DNA of 34,149 nt. Source: Acidimicrobiia bacterium (GTDB lineage Bacteria; Actinomycetota; Acidimicrobiia; UBA2766). The notes beneath the pieces were generated by a model. It saw only the letters and a list, made by a program, of their open reading frames with translations, had not been told where the DNA came from and made no database searches. The DNA lies in assembly GCA_019695375.1 (NCBI GenBank), contig JAIBAC010000015.1, forward strand, positions 1 through 34,149. The letters run 5' to 3'. The position numbers and the translations under genes were made by a program. Shown piece by piece: positions 4,517 to 12,942 of this stretch (the first letter of the stretch is position 1; every line of letters begins with the position of its first letter).

Positions 4517-7500
4517 TCAGCGCGGTCGCCACGGCGAGCGGCGTCGTCCGGGTCGCCATGTGACATCGACGCCGGGCGATGGTTGGGTCGGAGATCGTAC
4601 GGCGACAGATACCGCGATCGTCGCCGGGGTCACCGCCGCCGAGGACACCAGGACCGGCGCCGGTGTCGACGTCGTGGACGTCACCACAGATGCGGAGACG
4701 GTCGTCGAGGAGCCGGTCTGTATGGCCGGTGCTGCCACGGTGCTCGAGGCCGTCACCGCCGACGGTGCGGCCGTGGCAGACGCCGAGATTGCAGCGGCCG
4801 GGGTCGATACTGATGCCGCGATCGGTGTTGGCGCTGCGGTCGCGGTGGCCGTCGCCGCAGGGGACAGCACTGTCGTCGAGGCCGTCACCGTGGCGGGTGT
4901 CGCGGTGGACGATCCGCTGGCCTGTATGGTCGGCGCCTCGACCGTCGTCGAGGCCGTCACTGTGGACGGGACGACCGTCGTCGAGGCCGTCAACGCCGGT
5001 GTCGGGACCGACACCGTAGCGGTGACCGTTGACGGCGCCGCGGTGGACGATCCGCTCGTCTGCACGCCGGCGCTGTTCGCTGTCGCTGTGGCGTTGACCG
5101 TCGATGGCGTGACCGTCACCGACGACGACACGGCCGGCACCGGCACCGACACCGACGCGGTAGCTGCGCCGGGCCTGGGCATTGCAGCGACGTCGGTCGC
5201 GACCTCGGCCGGGAGCGTCACCGATACGCTCGCGATCGACCGGGTCACGGTCGGGACCTTGAGCGCCACGCTCAGGTCGTACTCGCCGATCCCGACCCAG
5301 ATCGTGTTCAGCATCGACGACCCGAAGGTGATGTCGACCCGGCTATGCACGCTGCTGTTGCGCTCAGCGGTGTACTGCGTCCCTGACGGCGACGACGCCA
5401 CCCACGTCAGCCGGTACGCAGCCGAGTTCGTCGACCCGTGATAGACCGTGATCCCCGAGTAGCCGCCGCCCGGATCATCGAGATCTGTGTCGAAGTCGAT
5501 CGTGGCGGTCGTCAACGAGGTGCGGTAGCAGGCAGTGATCCTCGGCCCGTGACCGGTACCTGACGTTGCGCCGTAGACCTCCTCGGCGAGCGCCGCGTAC
5601 CAGCGGTCAGCGACGGTCGCCAGCTCGGTGTCGGTCTTGTAGTGGTACCCGTCACCGGACTCGTCGGCGAGGTCGACGTCGTACATCACGGGACCGAGCG
5701 ACGCGTGACTGTTCGACCCGGCGACACTTTCGATTGCTGCGCGGATGAGGGTGATGCCGTCGTTCGGGTTCTGCGTGTACTGGTAGGCGCTCGTGCCGGG
5801 CCAGTCGCCGACGCACATCAGGATCGTCGGCAGCCCGAAGTCGGTCCACATCTCGTCGACCCAGTCCGACAAGTAGGTTGCGTAGGTCGTCGACACCGAC
5901 CCGCCGTAGTCGTTCTCGCCCATCACAGCGAGGATCGCCTTGCCGGCGGCGCCGGCAGTGATCGGCACCGTGTCCGGCGATGCGACCTGCTCGGCGCGGT
6001 CGACGAACTCGTCCCAGTGAGTGCTCGTCGACTTCCGCCAGTCGTTGAGGCCCGCGCCGTAGTGAGCGAAGTTCGTCATCGCGACCGGGCACGAGTAGGC
6101 GTCGATGAGCCGGCCGGCGAGCTGCGGCAGCCACGTGCCGCCCGGCTGCGCTGTCTCCCGTGTCGTGTCCGACGCCGACTGCACCCACGTCATCGACGGC
6201 GCGAACAGGGTCGTGCCCTGGCGGGCGTCGGTCGGGTCACCGAGACAGATCCACTGGTGAGTGCCGCTCACGTCCCAGTTAGACAGTTGCGTCGGTAGCG
6301 GCGACCCGAACTGCCACGGCGACAGACCGCCGGCGACGCTCTGGGAGTTCGTGCCGTACCCGGCGGCGTTGCTCGTGCCGATCACGTAGTAGAGGTCACC
6401 GACCGCCACGTAGGAGCGGCGCACGTAGCTGTAGGACCCGCCGCCGTGGTCGGCGCGGACCTCTAGCGTCCCTTGTCCTTTCGCGACGGTGAGGGACCCG
6501 CTGTAGGTGCCGCCCGACGGTGACGCCACGACCGTTGTCCACGACCCCGGCGATGACCCCAGTGCGGTGAACCTCGCCTGAATGCTCGACGGCGACCCGC
6601 CGTAGGTGCCGTCGAGCGGCACCGACGCCTCGTCGCTGCCATCGCGCTGGAACAACTGCCAGTCGACGACCGACGTGAGGTCGAGCGCATTCGATGATTC
6701 CGCCGGCGCCGCGGTCGTGCGCGACGTCGTGCCCGGCGCGTCGACCTCGGCCATCGTGCGGCTGTTCCCCGACGAGTCAGCAGCGTTCCCTGACGCCTCT
6801 TCGAACTTCCACCAGCCCAACAGGTTGCTGCCAGTGGGAGGGTCGCCGTAGCGGCGAATCTGATCCATCTCCGCCAGCGTCAACGTGTCGTTCGTGACGC
6901 ACACGTGCCCGACCGTGCCGTCCACCCGACCAGCAGACGGCGATATGTACCACCGGCTATTCGGGTAGGCGCTGTAAGGAGCTTGCCCGGCGGTGCCTTG
7001 GGCCATCTCCGACCGCCACTGCAGCTCCGTCATCGGGATCGTGTCGGTACCGACGTAGGCCCTGAACGACCGGTTGCTGTTCTGGAACGTCACACCGATC
7101 GTGACCATCGTCCCCGTCGGCAGTGGCAGATCCCACGTCGCCTGGTGATACGTGTAGTTCGCGAGGAACTGGTAGGCGCGCAGACGGTACTTGCCGCTGA
7201 CGACCTCGACCGACACCGACGACACCCGAGTAGGAGCCGACGTTTCCGTGTACCACAAGTAGTGGGTGCCCGTGACCGCATCGAGGGTGACGTGGCCGCA
7301 CCACGACCACGTCGACGTCGTGATCGCTGTCGCGGACAGGCACTCGAATCCGTCGTTCGTGCCGTCGAGGGTTCGAGCTGCTGCGGTCGCAGGCAGCGAC
7401 GACGGCACCGATGTCGTTGCGGACACCACGCTCGGCGTGACCGTGCCCGAGGCCGTAATCGTCGACGCCGGCACCGACGTCGACGCGGTGACGGCGGACG

Positions 7501-8563
7501 GCACGATGGTCGTTGCGGTATCGACCGTGACGGCCGGTACCGAGGTCGACGCCGTGACCGCCGACGGCGTGGCCGTGCTCGAGGCCGTGATCGCCGGCGA
7601 CAGCACCGAAGTCGACGCCGTGACCGCCGACGGCGTGGCCGTGCTCGACGTTCCCGTCTGCACGGCCGGCGACAGCACCGACACTGACACCGTGACCGCC
7701 GACGGCGTGACCGTGCCCGACACCGTGACCGCCGGCGCCGGCACCGACGTCGACGCGGTGACGGCGGACGGCGTGACGGTCGTCGATGCCGGACCGATGA
7801 GCGGCCACCGAGCGAATCGCCACATCTTCTGCGGCGCCGGCGACGCCACTCCGTACTTCGCGCTACCGCTGTTCGCTGTCAGGTGCCGGGCGGCGGGACC
7901 GTAATCCTGCGCCTTGTACGTGCCCGACGACTCGCCGAGCGGCCAGTAGCTCGTCAGCCCATAGGTGATAGGCATCGCAGGGTTCGTGCCTGCCCGTAGC
8001 GTGGCCGTCTGGTGTAGCTGCGCCTCAGCGAGCGTGATCGGCCGCGTCCAGTAGGTGACGTGCGCGAGCAGACCGTCGAACGCGTACGACGTTGCTGACG
8101 CGTACGACCCGACAGCGGTGACGTTCATGCCGCCGAGACGCGACCCCGCACCTCCGTGGCGCGTGTCGTATGGCGTTTCGCGGACCGCTTCCCCTAGGCG
8201 CGCGTAGAACAGCTTCGGGTAGTCGCCGCCGACTGCACCGAATGAGCACGCCACGTACTGCCACTCGTCGAGCTGGATCGTGTCGTAGCTCGCGTCGGAG
8301 TAGACCCACTGGTCCGTGCCACTCAGGTTCAGCGACGCGCCGAGTTGCCCGACGTTGCCGCTGTTGGCGCTGTCGTAAAGGTGGAATGCGTACGTCTCGG
8401 TCCAAGGGTTCGACGACTGCGCGATCGAGAAGATACGGCCGCCCCACTGGTTACTGGCCCCGATCGACGTGGGTCGTATCCATGCAGCAACGGACCAGCC
8501 GACCGTTGTCGTCGACGCGCCGGAAGCGGTCAGCCCGTTTGTCTTGACCAGCCACCGCGCCAC
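4517..8563 (-). CDS. giant tail protein: LamG domains, Ser/Thr/Val repeats and SGNH-type carbohydrate esterase
   Basis: 1348 aa from a GTG with GGGGGT upstream. Order: LamG/concanavalin-like domain (res. ~15-235); repeat block 1 of 'TPSAVTASTSVPAP' type (~259-395); second LamG-like domain (~398-595); linker; an SGNH/sialate-O-acetylesterase-like domain (~720-995); a beta domain (~1000-1110); repeat block 2 (~1130-1330); an Arg-rich end. Esterase residues seen: GTSNAAG with Ser731 as nucleophile, MGENDYG (881-887), and DGYHYKTD with D971 and H974. The enzyme would remove acetyl groups from a host surface glycan while the LamG domains bind it. No signal peptide, as expected for a virion part. 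The repeats may be flexible spacers. Enzyme family is fairly certain; the substrate is unknown. Confidence 0.88.
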   Translation of the reverse strand: MARWLVKTNGLTASGASTTTVGWSVAAWIRPTSIGASNQWGGRIFSIAQSSNPWTETYAFHLYDSANSGNVGQLGASLNLSGTDQWVYSDASYDTIQLDEWQYVACSFGAVGGDYPKLFYARLGEAVRETPYDTRHGGAGSRLGGMNVTAVGSYASATSYAFDGLLAHVTYWTRPITLAEAQLHQTATLRAGTNPAMPITYGLTSYWPLGESSGTYKAQDYGPAARHLTANSGSAKYGVASPAPQKMWRFARWPLIGPASTTVTPSAVTASTSVPAPAVTVSGTVTPSAVTVSVSVLSPAVQTGTSSTATPSAVTASTSVLSPAITASSTATPSAVTASTSVPAVTVDTATTIVPSAVTASTSVPASTITASGTVTPSVVSATTSVPSSLPATAAARTLDGTNDGFECLSATAITTSTWSWCGHVTLDAVTGTHYLWYTETSAPTRVSSVSVEVVSGKYRLRAYQFLANYTYHQATWDLPLPTGTMVTIGVTFQNSNRSFRAYVGTDTIPMTELQWRSEMAQGTAGQAPYSAYPNSRWYISPSAGRVDGTVGHVCVTNDTLTLAEMDQIRRYGDPPTGSNLLGWWKFEEASGNAADSSGNSRTMAEVDAPGTTSRTTAAPAESSNALDLTSVVDWQLFQRDGSDEASVPLDGTYGGSPSSIQARFTALGSSPGSWTTVVASPSGGTYSGSLTVAKGQGTLEVRADHGGGSYSYVRRSYVAVGDLYYVIGTSNAAGYGTNSQSVAGGLSPWQFGSPLPTQLSNWDVSGTHQWICLGDPTDARQGTTLFAPSMTWVQSASDTTRETAQPGGTWLPQLAGRLIDAYSCPVAMTNFAHYGAGLNDWRKSTSTHWDEFVDRAEQVASPDTVPITAGAAGKAILAVMGENDYGGSVSTTYATYLSDWVDEMWTDFGLPTILMCVGDWPGTSAYQYTQNPNDGITLIRAAIESVAGSNSHASLGPVMYDVDLADESGDGYHYKTDTELATVADRWYAALAEEVYGATSGTGHGPRITACYRTSLTTATIDFDTDLDDPGGGYSGITVYHGSTNSAAYRLTWVASSPSGTQYTAERNSSVHSRVDITFGSSMLNTIWVGIGEYDLSVALKVPTVTRSIASVSVTLPAEVATDVAAMPRPGAATASVSVPVPAVSSSVTVTPSTVNATATANSAGVQTSGSSTAAPSTVTATVSVPTPALTASTTVVPSTVTASTTVEAPTIQASGSSTATPATVTASTTVLSPAATATATAAPTPIAASVSTPAAAISASATAAPSAVTASSTVAAPAIQTGSSTTVSASVVTSTTSTPAPVLVSSAAVTPATIAVSVAVRSPTQPSPGVDVTWRPGRRRSPWRPR
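4574..5176 (-). repeat. coding repeat block 2 of the giant tail protein
   Basis: Encodes about 200 residues of degenerate Ser/Thr/Val/Ala/Pro repeats of roughly 11 and 22 residues (TPSTV..ATATANSAGVQ, ATVTASTTVLSPA and so on). The mirrored strand gives a long open frame that is only a shadow. Confidence 0.85.
7379..7789 (-). repeat. coding repeat block 1 of the giant tail protein
   Basis: Encodes about 137 residues of the same repeat type between the two LamG domains. At DNA level a 66-bp (22-codon) unit is recent: the stretch beginning at 7545 recurs from 7611 with at least 38 identical bases. Such tracts can gain or lose units by slippage and would change spacer length. Confidence 0.85.
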
Positions 8564-8578
8564 CGCCGACCCCCGCTA

Positions 8579-9058
8579 CTACTGCGATTCGGGCACGTAG
8601 TACACGTAGCCCTTGTAGTGGTTGCCCTCGGTGGATCCGAGCGACACACCGGACTTGTTCTCAATCGCGATCCCCCACTCGGGACCGAGCGGGCCGGGCA
8701 CGACACCGGTGTCGAAGTCGCCGTACACGTAGTCGTTCGTGGTCTTGGCCGTCGCGACGAATATGGAGCCGATGCACCACGCCGACCCGACCGTGATCGC
8801 AGCGTCGGACGCGCCGGCGCCGTCGGTGCGGTAGTCAGACGACGACGCGTCGTTGCCGCGCAGCAGGTATACGTTGATCTGCCCGTCCGACGTGGGGTCA
8901 CCGCCGAGCTGAATCTTGAGGTAGACGAGCGCTGCCGGTCGGTCGTTCGAGCTGTTGTCGACCATCGTCGACTGCCGCGCGCTCCCGTTCGCGAGCGACG
9001 CGAGCGAGCATGTGAACGATGCCTTGGCGATGTCTTTGGTGCGGATCTCCGACGCCAT
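8579..9058 (-). CDS. hypothetical virion protein, 159 aa, beta-rich
   Basis: Starts at ATG just after the upstream stop. The opening MASEIRTKDIAKASFTCSLA is followed by many short strands: AALVYLKIQLGG, GQINVYLLRGNDASSSDYRT, AWCIGSIFVATAKTTNDYVY, GIAIENKSGVSLGSTEGNHY. It has a jelly-roll or beta-sandwich appearance typical of small actinophage tail-tip or fibre-accessory proteins. It is read with the giant tail gene downstream and another small virion protein upstream, so it is probably part of the same adsorption apparatus. No catalytic motif and no membrane span. Confidence 0.72.
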   Translation of the reverse strand: MASEIRTKDIAKASFTCSLASLANGSARQSTMVDNSSNDRPAALVYLKIQLGGDPTSDGQINVYLLRGNDASSSDYRTDGAGASDAAITVGSAWCIGSIFVATAKTTNDYVYGDFDTGVVPGPLGPEWGIAIENKSGVSLGSTEGNHYKGYVYYVPESQ

Positions 9059-9064
9059 CGCGTG

Positions 9065-9496
9065 TCAGGAGATCGTGAGGATCCCGGACGCGTTCCACTG
9101 GATCGTGAACGTGCCCGAGGTCACGGCGTAGTCGCTGGAGAAGTCGACGCCTACGATCGCAGCGTCAGCGGTCGGAGAGGTCACGGCGTCGTCGTACACG
9201 AGGCAGCCGCGCACACCGCTGAACGTCGACGACGACCACGCGGTGTCGGCGGCGTCGTAGGTGATCGTGCCCGATGCGGTCGCGAGGGTCGGCGACCCGA
9301 GCGACGCGCCACCGGCGGTGTAGCCGGTACCGCTGATCTCGTTCGTCGCGCCGTATCCGGTCGCGTTGTTGTAGTTCCACGCGCTGACACCGGTGCTGTT
9401 GTACAGCGCGACCTTGCAGGTCCCGACCCAGTTCGTGTTGCTCGCGCTGGCGTCGAGCGCGTCGTTGAGGTTCTGCTTGAACAGTCCGCTAGCCAT
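9065..9496 (-). CDS. hypothetical virion/tail protein, 143 aa
   Basis: Starts at ATG near the previous stop. After a short helix (GLFKQNLNDALDASASNTNW) come Gly/Ser/Thr-rich strands (VGTCKVALYNSTGVSAWNYN, SGTFTIQWNASGILTIS). This organisation, a helical tag then a beta domain with 'D..AW..STFSGVRGCLVYDD', is common in actinophage tail-fibre and decoration-type proteins. It is encoded among carbohydrate-active tail genes. No enzyme motif seen. Structural role likely; exact position in the virion unknown. Confidence 0.72.
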   Translation of the reverse strand: MASGLFKQNLNDALDASASNTNWVGTCKVALYNSTGVSAWNYNNATGYGATNEISGTGYTAGGASLGSPTLATASGTITYDAADTAWSSSTFSGVRGCLVYDDAVTSPTADAAIVGVDFSSDYAVTSGTFTIQWNASGILTIS

Positions 9497-9722
9497 CTGT
9501 CGTCTCTCTTTCCTCGTTCACTGTCGTGACGATCTTCAGCGCCGGCGCGACCACGGTGACGTCGCGTCGGCCATCCCAGTGCTCGGTGCCGTAGGCACGC
9601 AGCGCCGCCTTCGGGATCTCGATCCGGGCACCTCGTCGAATCTTGCCGTCGAGGCCTTCCCACCACGGCCGCGGTTTCCCGCGCAAGAGCAGGACACCGC
9701 CGAGGTTCGCCGGGTCAGCCAT
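9489..9722 (-). CDS. hypothetical protein, 77 aa
   Basis: Starts at MADPANLGGVLLL, overlapping the end of the previous gene; a longer upstream frame has shadow composition. The product is basic in the middle (RGKPRPWWEGLDGKIRRGAR) with a strand-rich end (VTVVAPALKIVTTVNEERET). No family recognised. It belongs to the block of small genes between the glycoside hydrolase and the tail-tip genes. Confidence 0.62.
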   Translation of the reverse strand: MADPANLGGVLLLRGKPRPWWEGLDGKIRRGARIEIPKAALRAYGTEHWDGRRDVTVVAPALKIVTTVNEERETTDG

Positions 9723-9936
9723 CGCCGGCGTTCCGTCGCGCAGCCCGCGCCGCTGCGAGGCGTGCAGCAGCGTCGCGGGCGTCATCACGTGCGCCAGGCG
9801 ACGACGGGTCAGCGAGCCACGCTAGGCGTGCTTCCTCGTACTCGGCCTCGGCGACGACCTCGTCAGCGAACCTGACAGGGTCGACCGCGCCCACGGTCGG
9901 CCGGTGCACCTCGGCGCCGGCGGACACCTCATCCAT
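9715..9936 (-). CDS. hypothetical helical protein, 73 aa
   Basis: Strong ribosome binding site (AGGAGG, 6 nt before the ATG). The product is mostly helical and acidic at first (FADEVVAEAEYEEARLAWLA), then Ala/Arg-rich (ARDDARDAAARLAAARAARR). This could be a small coiled-coil assembly factor or a scaffold of a tail-tip protein. It starts 14 bp after the glycoside hydrolase stop and overlaps the next gene by 8 bp. Function not recognised. Confidence 0.68.
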   Translation of the reverse strand: MDEVSAGAEVHRPTVGAVDPVRFADEVVAEAEYEEARLAWLADPSSPGARDDARDAAARLAAARAARRNAGDG

Positions 9937-9950
9937 ATCGTGCCTCCTGT

Positions 9951-10880
9951 TCACACCTGCCATAGCGCCGGGTACCGCGCACCTTGAACGTGCGTTGCGA
10001 CACCGACGACCCGTCCCGGCCATTCCGACTCGAGCGCTGCCTCGGTGACGTACAGGCGATCCCGCCACTCCGGTGTTACTGGCGTGCCGTCGCTGGAATG
10101 GTCGCCGTACTCGCCGACCACGATCGGGAGCCGTTCGGTCCGGGCGTCGTCGAACGCATGGACTATCTGGCGTGACCAGCCGATGACATCGGCGAGGTTC
10201 CGGCCGTGATAGGTGTGCACGTCGATGACGCCGATCGTCGGGTCCGCGGCGACAGCGGCGAGCCACTCCGCAGATCCGGCACCGACCCCGTCCGACGTCC
10301 ACGTCAGCTCGGGGAATCGTTGCCGCAGTCCGGTGAGCTTGGCTGCGCCGCCGGACCATCCGAACGGCGCCGACGGCGGTATCGGAAACAGGCCGAACAG
10401 GCGGCCTTCGGTCCACGGTGTCACCGGCGCCGAAGCGTTCGAGTACCTCGGTCGCCGCCATGGCCAGTCGAGCCGCCAGTCCGGCTCGTTCCAGCATCCC
10501 CACCACGCCACGATGTTGCGACGGTCGAGCTCGGCGGCGAGGCGTTCGACGAACCGGCACCACAGCGGCACAGCCGCTTCGGACAGCCATCCTTCGGTTC
10601 GGGACTGCCGCCACGCCGCGCATCCGACCGTGTTGTCGGCGTCGCCGGCGGTCCAGTCGGGACGTTTCATCTGCAGCTGCACGACCAGCCTCGAGCCGCT
10701 TGCGGCGATGGCGTCGAGTGCGGCACCGACGCGGCCGGACCAGTCGACCGTCATCGCCGCACCACGCACCCACCGGTCAATGCTGACGAACCATCGGACG
10801 ACCTCTGGTCGCCGGTCGATGACCGCGGCAACATGCTGGGGGTCGGCGACCTGGTCGTCGTACACGCACCATCCGGTCAT
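9951..10880 (-). CDS. glycoside hydrolase-like protein, clan GH-A (TIM barrel), 309 aa
   Basis: A TIM-barrel hydrolase reading: beta strands FVSIDRW and RLVVQLQ, the acid/base motif WWGCWNEPDW (N131-E132-P133), VHTYHG (H222, Y224) and IVVGEYGD with E257 as candidate nucleophile. That is the Glu-Glu pair of clan A (GH5-like) enzymes about 125 residues apart. No signal peptide is visible, so it would act from the virion or after lysis. It starts at ATGA overlap with the membrane protein gene, next to endolysin and holin, and upstream of the tail-tip genes. It could degrade capsule or cell-wall polysaccharide. The fold is likely; the family number and substrate are not settled. Confidence 0.78.
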   Translation of the reverse strand: MTGWCVYDDQVADPQHVAAVIDRRPEVVRWFVSIDRWVRGAAMTVDWSGRVGAALDAIAASGSRLVVQLQMKRPDWTAGDADNTVGCAAWRQSRTEGWLSEAAVPLWCRFVERLAAELDRRNIVAWWGCWNEPDWRLDWPWRRPRYSNASAPVTPWTEGRLFGLFPIPPSAPFGWSGGAAKLTGLRQRFPELTWTSDGVGAGSAEWLAAVAADPTIGVIDVHTYHGRNLADVIGWSRQIVHAFDDARTERLPIVVGEYGDHSSDGTPVTPEWRDRLYVTEAALESEWPGRVVGVATHVQGARYPALWQV

Positions 10881-11290
10881 CGCGTGTCCTCGTCTTGGAA
10901 CTTCTGGATGCATTCGAGGCCGGCGAGGAACGCCTTGAGCTGCGCCATCTCGTGAGCGACGTCGGCTAGATCCTGACGGCGCTCATTCGCGTCCGCGTGC
11001 AACGTTATGCGCCGGTCGGTCGTCGCGGCGGTCGTCGACGCTCGACGCTCGACGTCAGCGACGCGACCCTCGACGTCGTCGAGGCGGGTGAGGATCCGTT
11101 CGCACATCTCGGTCAGGGTGCCGTGGCCGTTCGGTTTCACCCACGTCGATATCTGCTCGATCTTGTCGGAGTTCGTGACGTGCACCTTGCCGGCACGCCA
11201 CGTCAGCCACGCCGGCGTCGCCGACCCGATCGCGACGATCACGGCAATGATCGCGATGAGGTCAGCGTCCGCGACAGTCAACGCGAGCAC
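10877..11290 (-). CDS. membrane-anchored coiled-coil protein (DUF2746-like), 137 aa
   Basis: GTG start, 11 bp after the endolysin stop, without a strong ribosome binding site. One N-terminal membrane segment (res. 8-28, ADLIAIIAVIVAIGSATPAW) is followed by a basic patch and a long helical region: ISTWVKPNGHGTLTEMCERI, LTRLDDVEGRVADVERRAST, DANERRQDLADVAHEMAQLK. The arrangement and the 'HGTLTEMCERIL' segment resemble the DUF2746 proteins encoded next to lysis genes in actinophages, which are candidates for a second holin or a spanin-like function. Membrane topology is clear; the lysis role is inferred from position. Confidence 0.7.
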   Translation of the reverse strand: MLALTVADADLIAIIAVIVAIGSATPAWLTWRAGKVHVTNSDKIEQISTWVKPNGHGTLTEMCERILTRLDDVEGRVADVERRASTTAATTDRRITLHADANERRQDLADVAHEMAQLKAFLAGLECIQKFQDEDTR

Positions 11291-11301
11291 GATACGGCCG
11301 G

Positions 11302-12162
11302 TCAGCCGATGCGCTCAGGTGCGCGCCACTGTCCCTCGCCGGGCGCGTACACCACCCGGATCGCGGCCTTGCGGTCCGCGGACCGGGTCGTGACGTGTAG
11401 CGCACCGTCGGTGATCGTGTTCACGACGATGCCGCCCTGGGGGTCGCACATCCCCGGACCGGTGTCCCACTCCTGCACCCATCCCTGCGGGCGAGCACAC
11501 CAGTCGACCATACGGCCGTCGTCGTGCAGGACCGTGACGTGCTGTCCGTAGTAGTAGTAGTGCGCCACGTTCGCGCCACCGTGCGCTCCGTAGCCTTGGT
11601 AGAAGCTCCAGTTCGCGATCTGCTCGAGGCGACCGATCGCACCTATGACGGTGTCGCGGTCGTCGGTCCAGCCCATGTCGTCTGCCTCTCCGGTGTGAGC
11701 GAGGATGCGTGCCCAGTCGCTGTCGGTCCACCCGTCGGTGTGGTTGCTGCCGGCGACGTCGGCGTGGTCGCGGTAGCCGTGCCAGTAGCCGGTGCGGCCA
11801 CCGTGGTACTTCGATGCCGGGATGTCGTGCGTGTCAGCGAGCCACTGCACTATCTGGCCGAGTGCTGTGACCTGCCAGTCGGTCATCACGTCAGCGTCGG
11901 TGCCGGTCACCTCGATGCCGATGCTGTCGCGGTTCCCGCCGGCAGCGTGATTGCACCGCTGCGCCGTGTCGTAGAACTGCACCCACTGCCCCGGCTGCTT
12001 GCCGATCAGGAAGTGGAAACCGATGCCTCTACGGCTGCCCTTGCCGACGCCGTAGTCACCGGCCCACGACCCGTAGGTGCGGTGGCATATCACCTGCGAC
12101 GGGTCCTGGCGGCCCTGCGGGTACGGCCCCGGATCGTTCGGGAGCAGCGGACACCACGCCAT
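11302..12162 (-). CDS. endolysin, N-acetylmuramoyl-L-alanine amidase (Amidase_2/PGRP family)
   Basis: 286 aa. Residues 1-155 match the zinc amidase fold that cleaves the bond between muramic acid and the stem peptide: VICHRTYGSW (H27, ligand), HFLIGKQPGQWVQFYD, CNHAAGGNRDSIGIEVTG (central strand and helix), and HADVAGSNHTDGW, where H141 is the likely second ligand. The remaining ~125 residues form a separate domain with many aromatics (NWSFYQGYGAHGG, AHYYYYGQHVTVLHDDG, GQWRAPERIG) that probably binds the cell wall. No signal peptide, so it relies on the holin just upstream. The ATG starts 3 nt after the holin stop. A strong call for catalytic type. Confidence 0.9.
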   Translation of the reverse strand: MAWCPLLPNDPGPYPQGRQDPSQVICHRTYGSWAGDYGVGKGSRRGIGFHFLIGKQPGQWVQFYDTAQRCNHAAGGNRDSIGIEVTGTDADVMTDWQVTALGQIVQWLADTHDIPASKYHGGRTGYWHGYRDHADVAGSNHTDGWTDSDWARILAHTGEADDMGWTDDRDTVIGAIGRLEQIANWSFYQGYGAHGGANVAHYYYYGQHVTVLHDDGRMVDWCARPQGWVQEWDTGPGMCDPQGGIVVNTITDGALHVTTRSADRKAAIRVVYAPGEGQWRAPERIG

Positions 12163-12164
12163 GG

Positions 12165-12356
12165 TCAGGGACCGTCGGTGCCGCCGGCGACGGCCTGCCA
12201 CGACCGTGCCGCGTTGTTCACCGCGACGAGCGTCGCTGCGACGACCGCGAGCCATGGCGCCTTGTCCCCGACGACCTGCGCGGCAGCACCTGCCGCGGCA
12301 GCGAGCGCTGCAATCCACAGGATCACGGTGGAGACGCCGATACGGACCTTGCTCAT
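12165..12356 (-). CDS. holin-like membrane protein, 63 aa
   Basis: Strong ribosome binding site (GAGGAGC, 6 nt before the ATG). Two predicted membrane segments: STVILWIAALAAAAGAAAQV (res. 9-28) and APWLAVVAATLVAVNNAARS (33-52), with a short charged turn (GDK) between and a basic start (MSKVRIG). The size, two-span topology and position immediately upstream of the amidase gene fit a class II-type holin that releases the endolysin. No family name can be given. Convincing from context. Confidence 0.78.
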   Translation of the reverse strand: MSKVRIGVSTVILWIAALAAAAGAAAQVVGDKAPWLAVVAATLVAVNNAARSWQAVAGGTDGP

Positions 12357-12377
12357 GGGTTGCTCCTCGGTTCAGGT

Positions 12378-12941
12378 TCAGGGTTGAGCGAGGACGTTGC
12401 GGGCGGTGTCGGCCATGCGGACATGGCCCAACACGTTCGGGTGGAGACGGTCGCCGCTGTCATAAGCAGGGTCGAGGGTGCCGTTCGGTGCCCGCAACGT
12501 CGCGTCGAAGTCAAGGACCGATGGTCCGAAGTAGGACCTGATCCACGCGTTGACAGCGACCCGGTCGGGTTCGTGACACGACCGCCACGGGTACGCGGCT
12601 GCGGTCGGGGTGATCGTGGCTTGCCGCCACCGCGCTCCCGCGGTCGCTGCTGTCTGGGCCATCTGAGCGAGTCGGCCACAGATCGTGTCAGGGTGGACGT
12701 GACACAGGTCGTTGGTGCCGACCAGACACCACACCTCGCCCGGCTGCACCAACGCGAGATCGCCGGGTAGCCGCGCTGCCACATCGGCCGTCCCCGACCC
12801 GCCCACTGCCCGGTTTGCCGCCGCCCAGCGGCATGACCACGGGTCCACTCGGGCGGGCCACGCGTCCCACTGGCCCCACTGCAGATGGTCGCCCGCGACG
12901 ATCGAGTCGCCGACCGCAAGGACCTTCGTCGGGGTGCACAT
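12378..12941 (-). CDS. SGNH/GDSL-type hydrolase, 187 aa
   Basis: All SGNH blocks are visible: block I VLAVGDSIVAGD (Ser13), block II NRAVGGSGT (Gly48 region), block III LVGTNDLCH (N77), and block V SGDRLHPN with D164 and H167 as the catalytic Asp-His. This is an esterase/lipase/acetylhydrolase fold without a signal peptide. Placed between the C1q-like protein and the holin, it likely acts on host envelope ester groups, on the virion or during lysis. It is not obviously a LysB, since the arabinogalactan-esterase pattern was not recognised. Starts 1 nt after the upstream stop. Family certain; substrate unknown. Confidence 0.88.
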   Translation of the reverse strand: MCTPTKVLAVGDSIVAGDHLQWGQWDAWPARVDPWSCRWAAANRAVGGSGTADVAARLPGDLALVQPGEVWCLVGTNDLCHVHPDTICGRLAQMAQTAATAGARWRQATITPTAAAYPWRSCHEPDRVAVNAWIRSYFGPSVLDFDATLRAPNGTLDPAYDSGDRLHPNVLGHVRMADTARNVLAQP

Positions 12942-12942
12942 G

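Noticed and set aside
4368..5441. 357-codon rightward frame rich in Val/Ala/Asp
   Set aside because: It is the antisense shadow of repeat block 2 of the giant tail protein. It has no ribosome binding site and opposes a complete, domain-rich gene.
8345..9529. 394-codon rightward frame opposite small tail genes
   Set aside because: Arg/Val/Gly-rich antisense frame without a ribosome binding site, spanning several well-joined leftward genes.
9715..10773. A 352-codon leftward frame across the glycoside hydrolase
   Set aside because: Only its last 73 codons (from the ATG with AGGAGG) look real; the rest reads the hydrolase in another frame.
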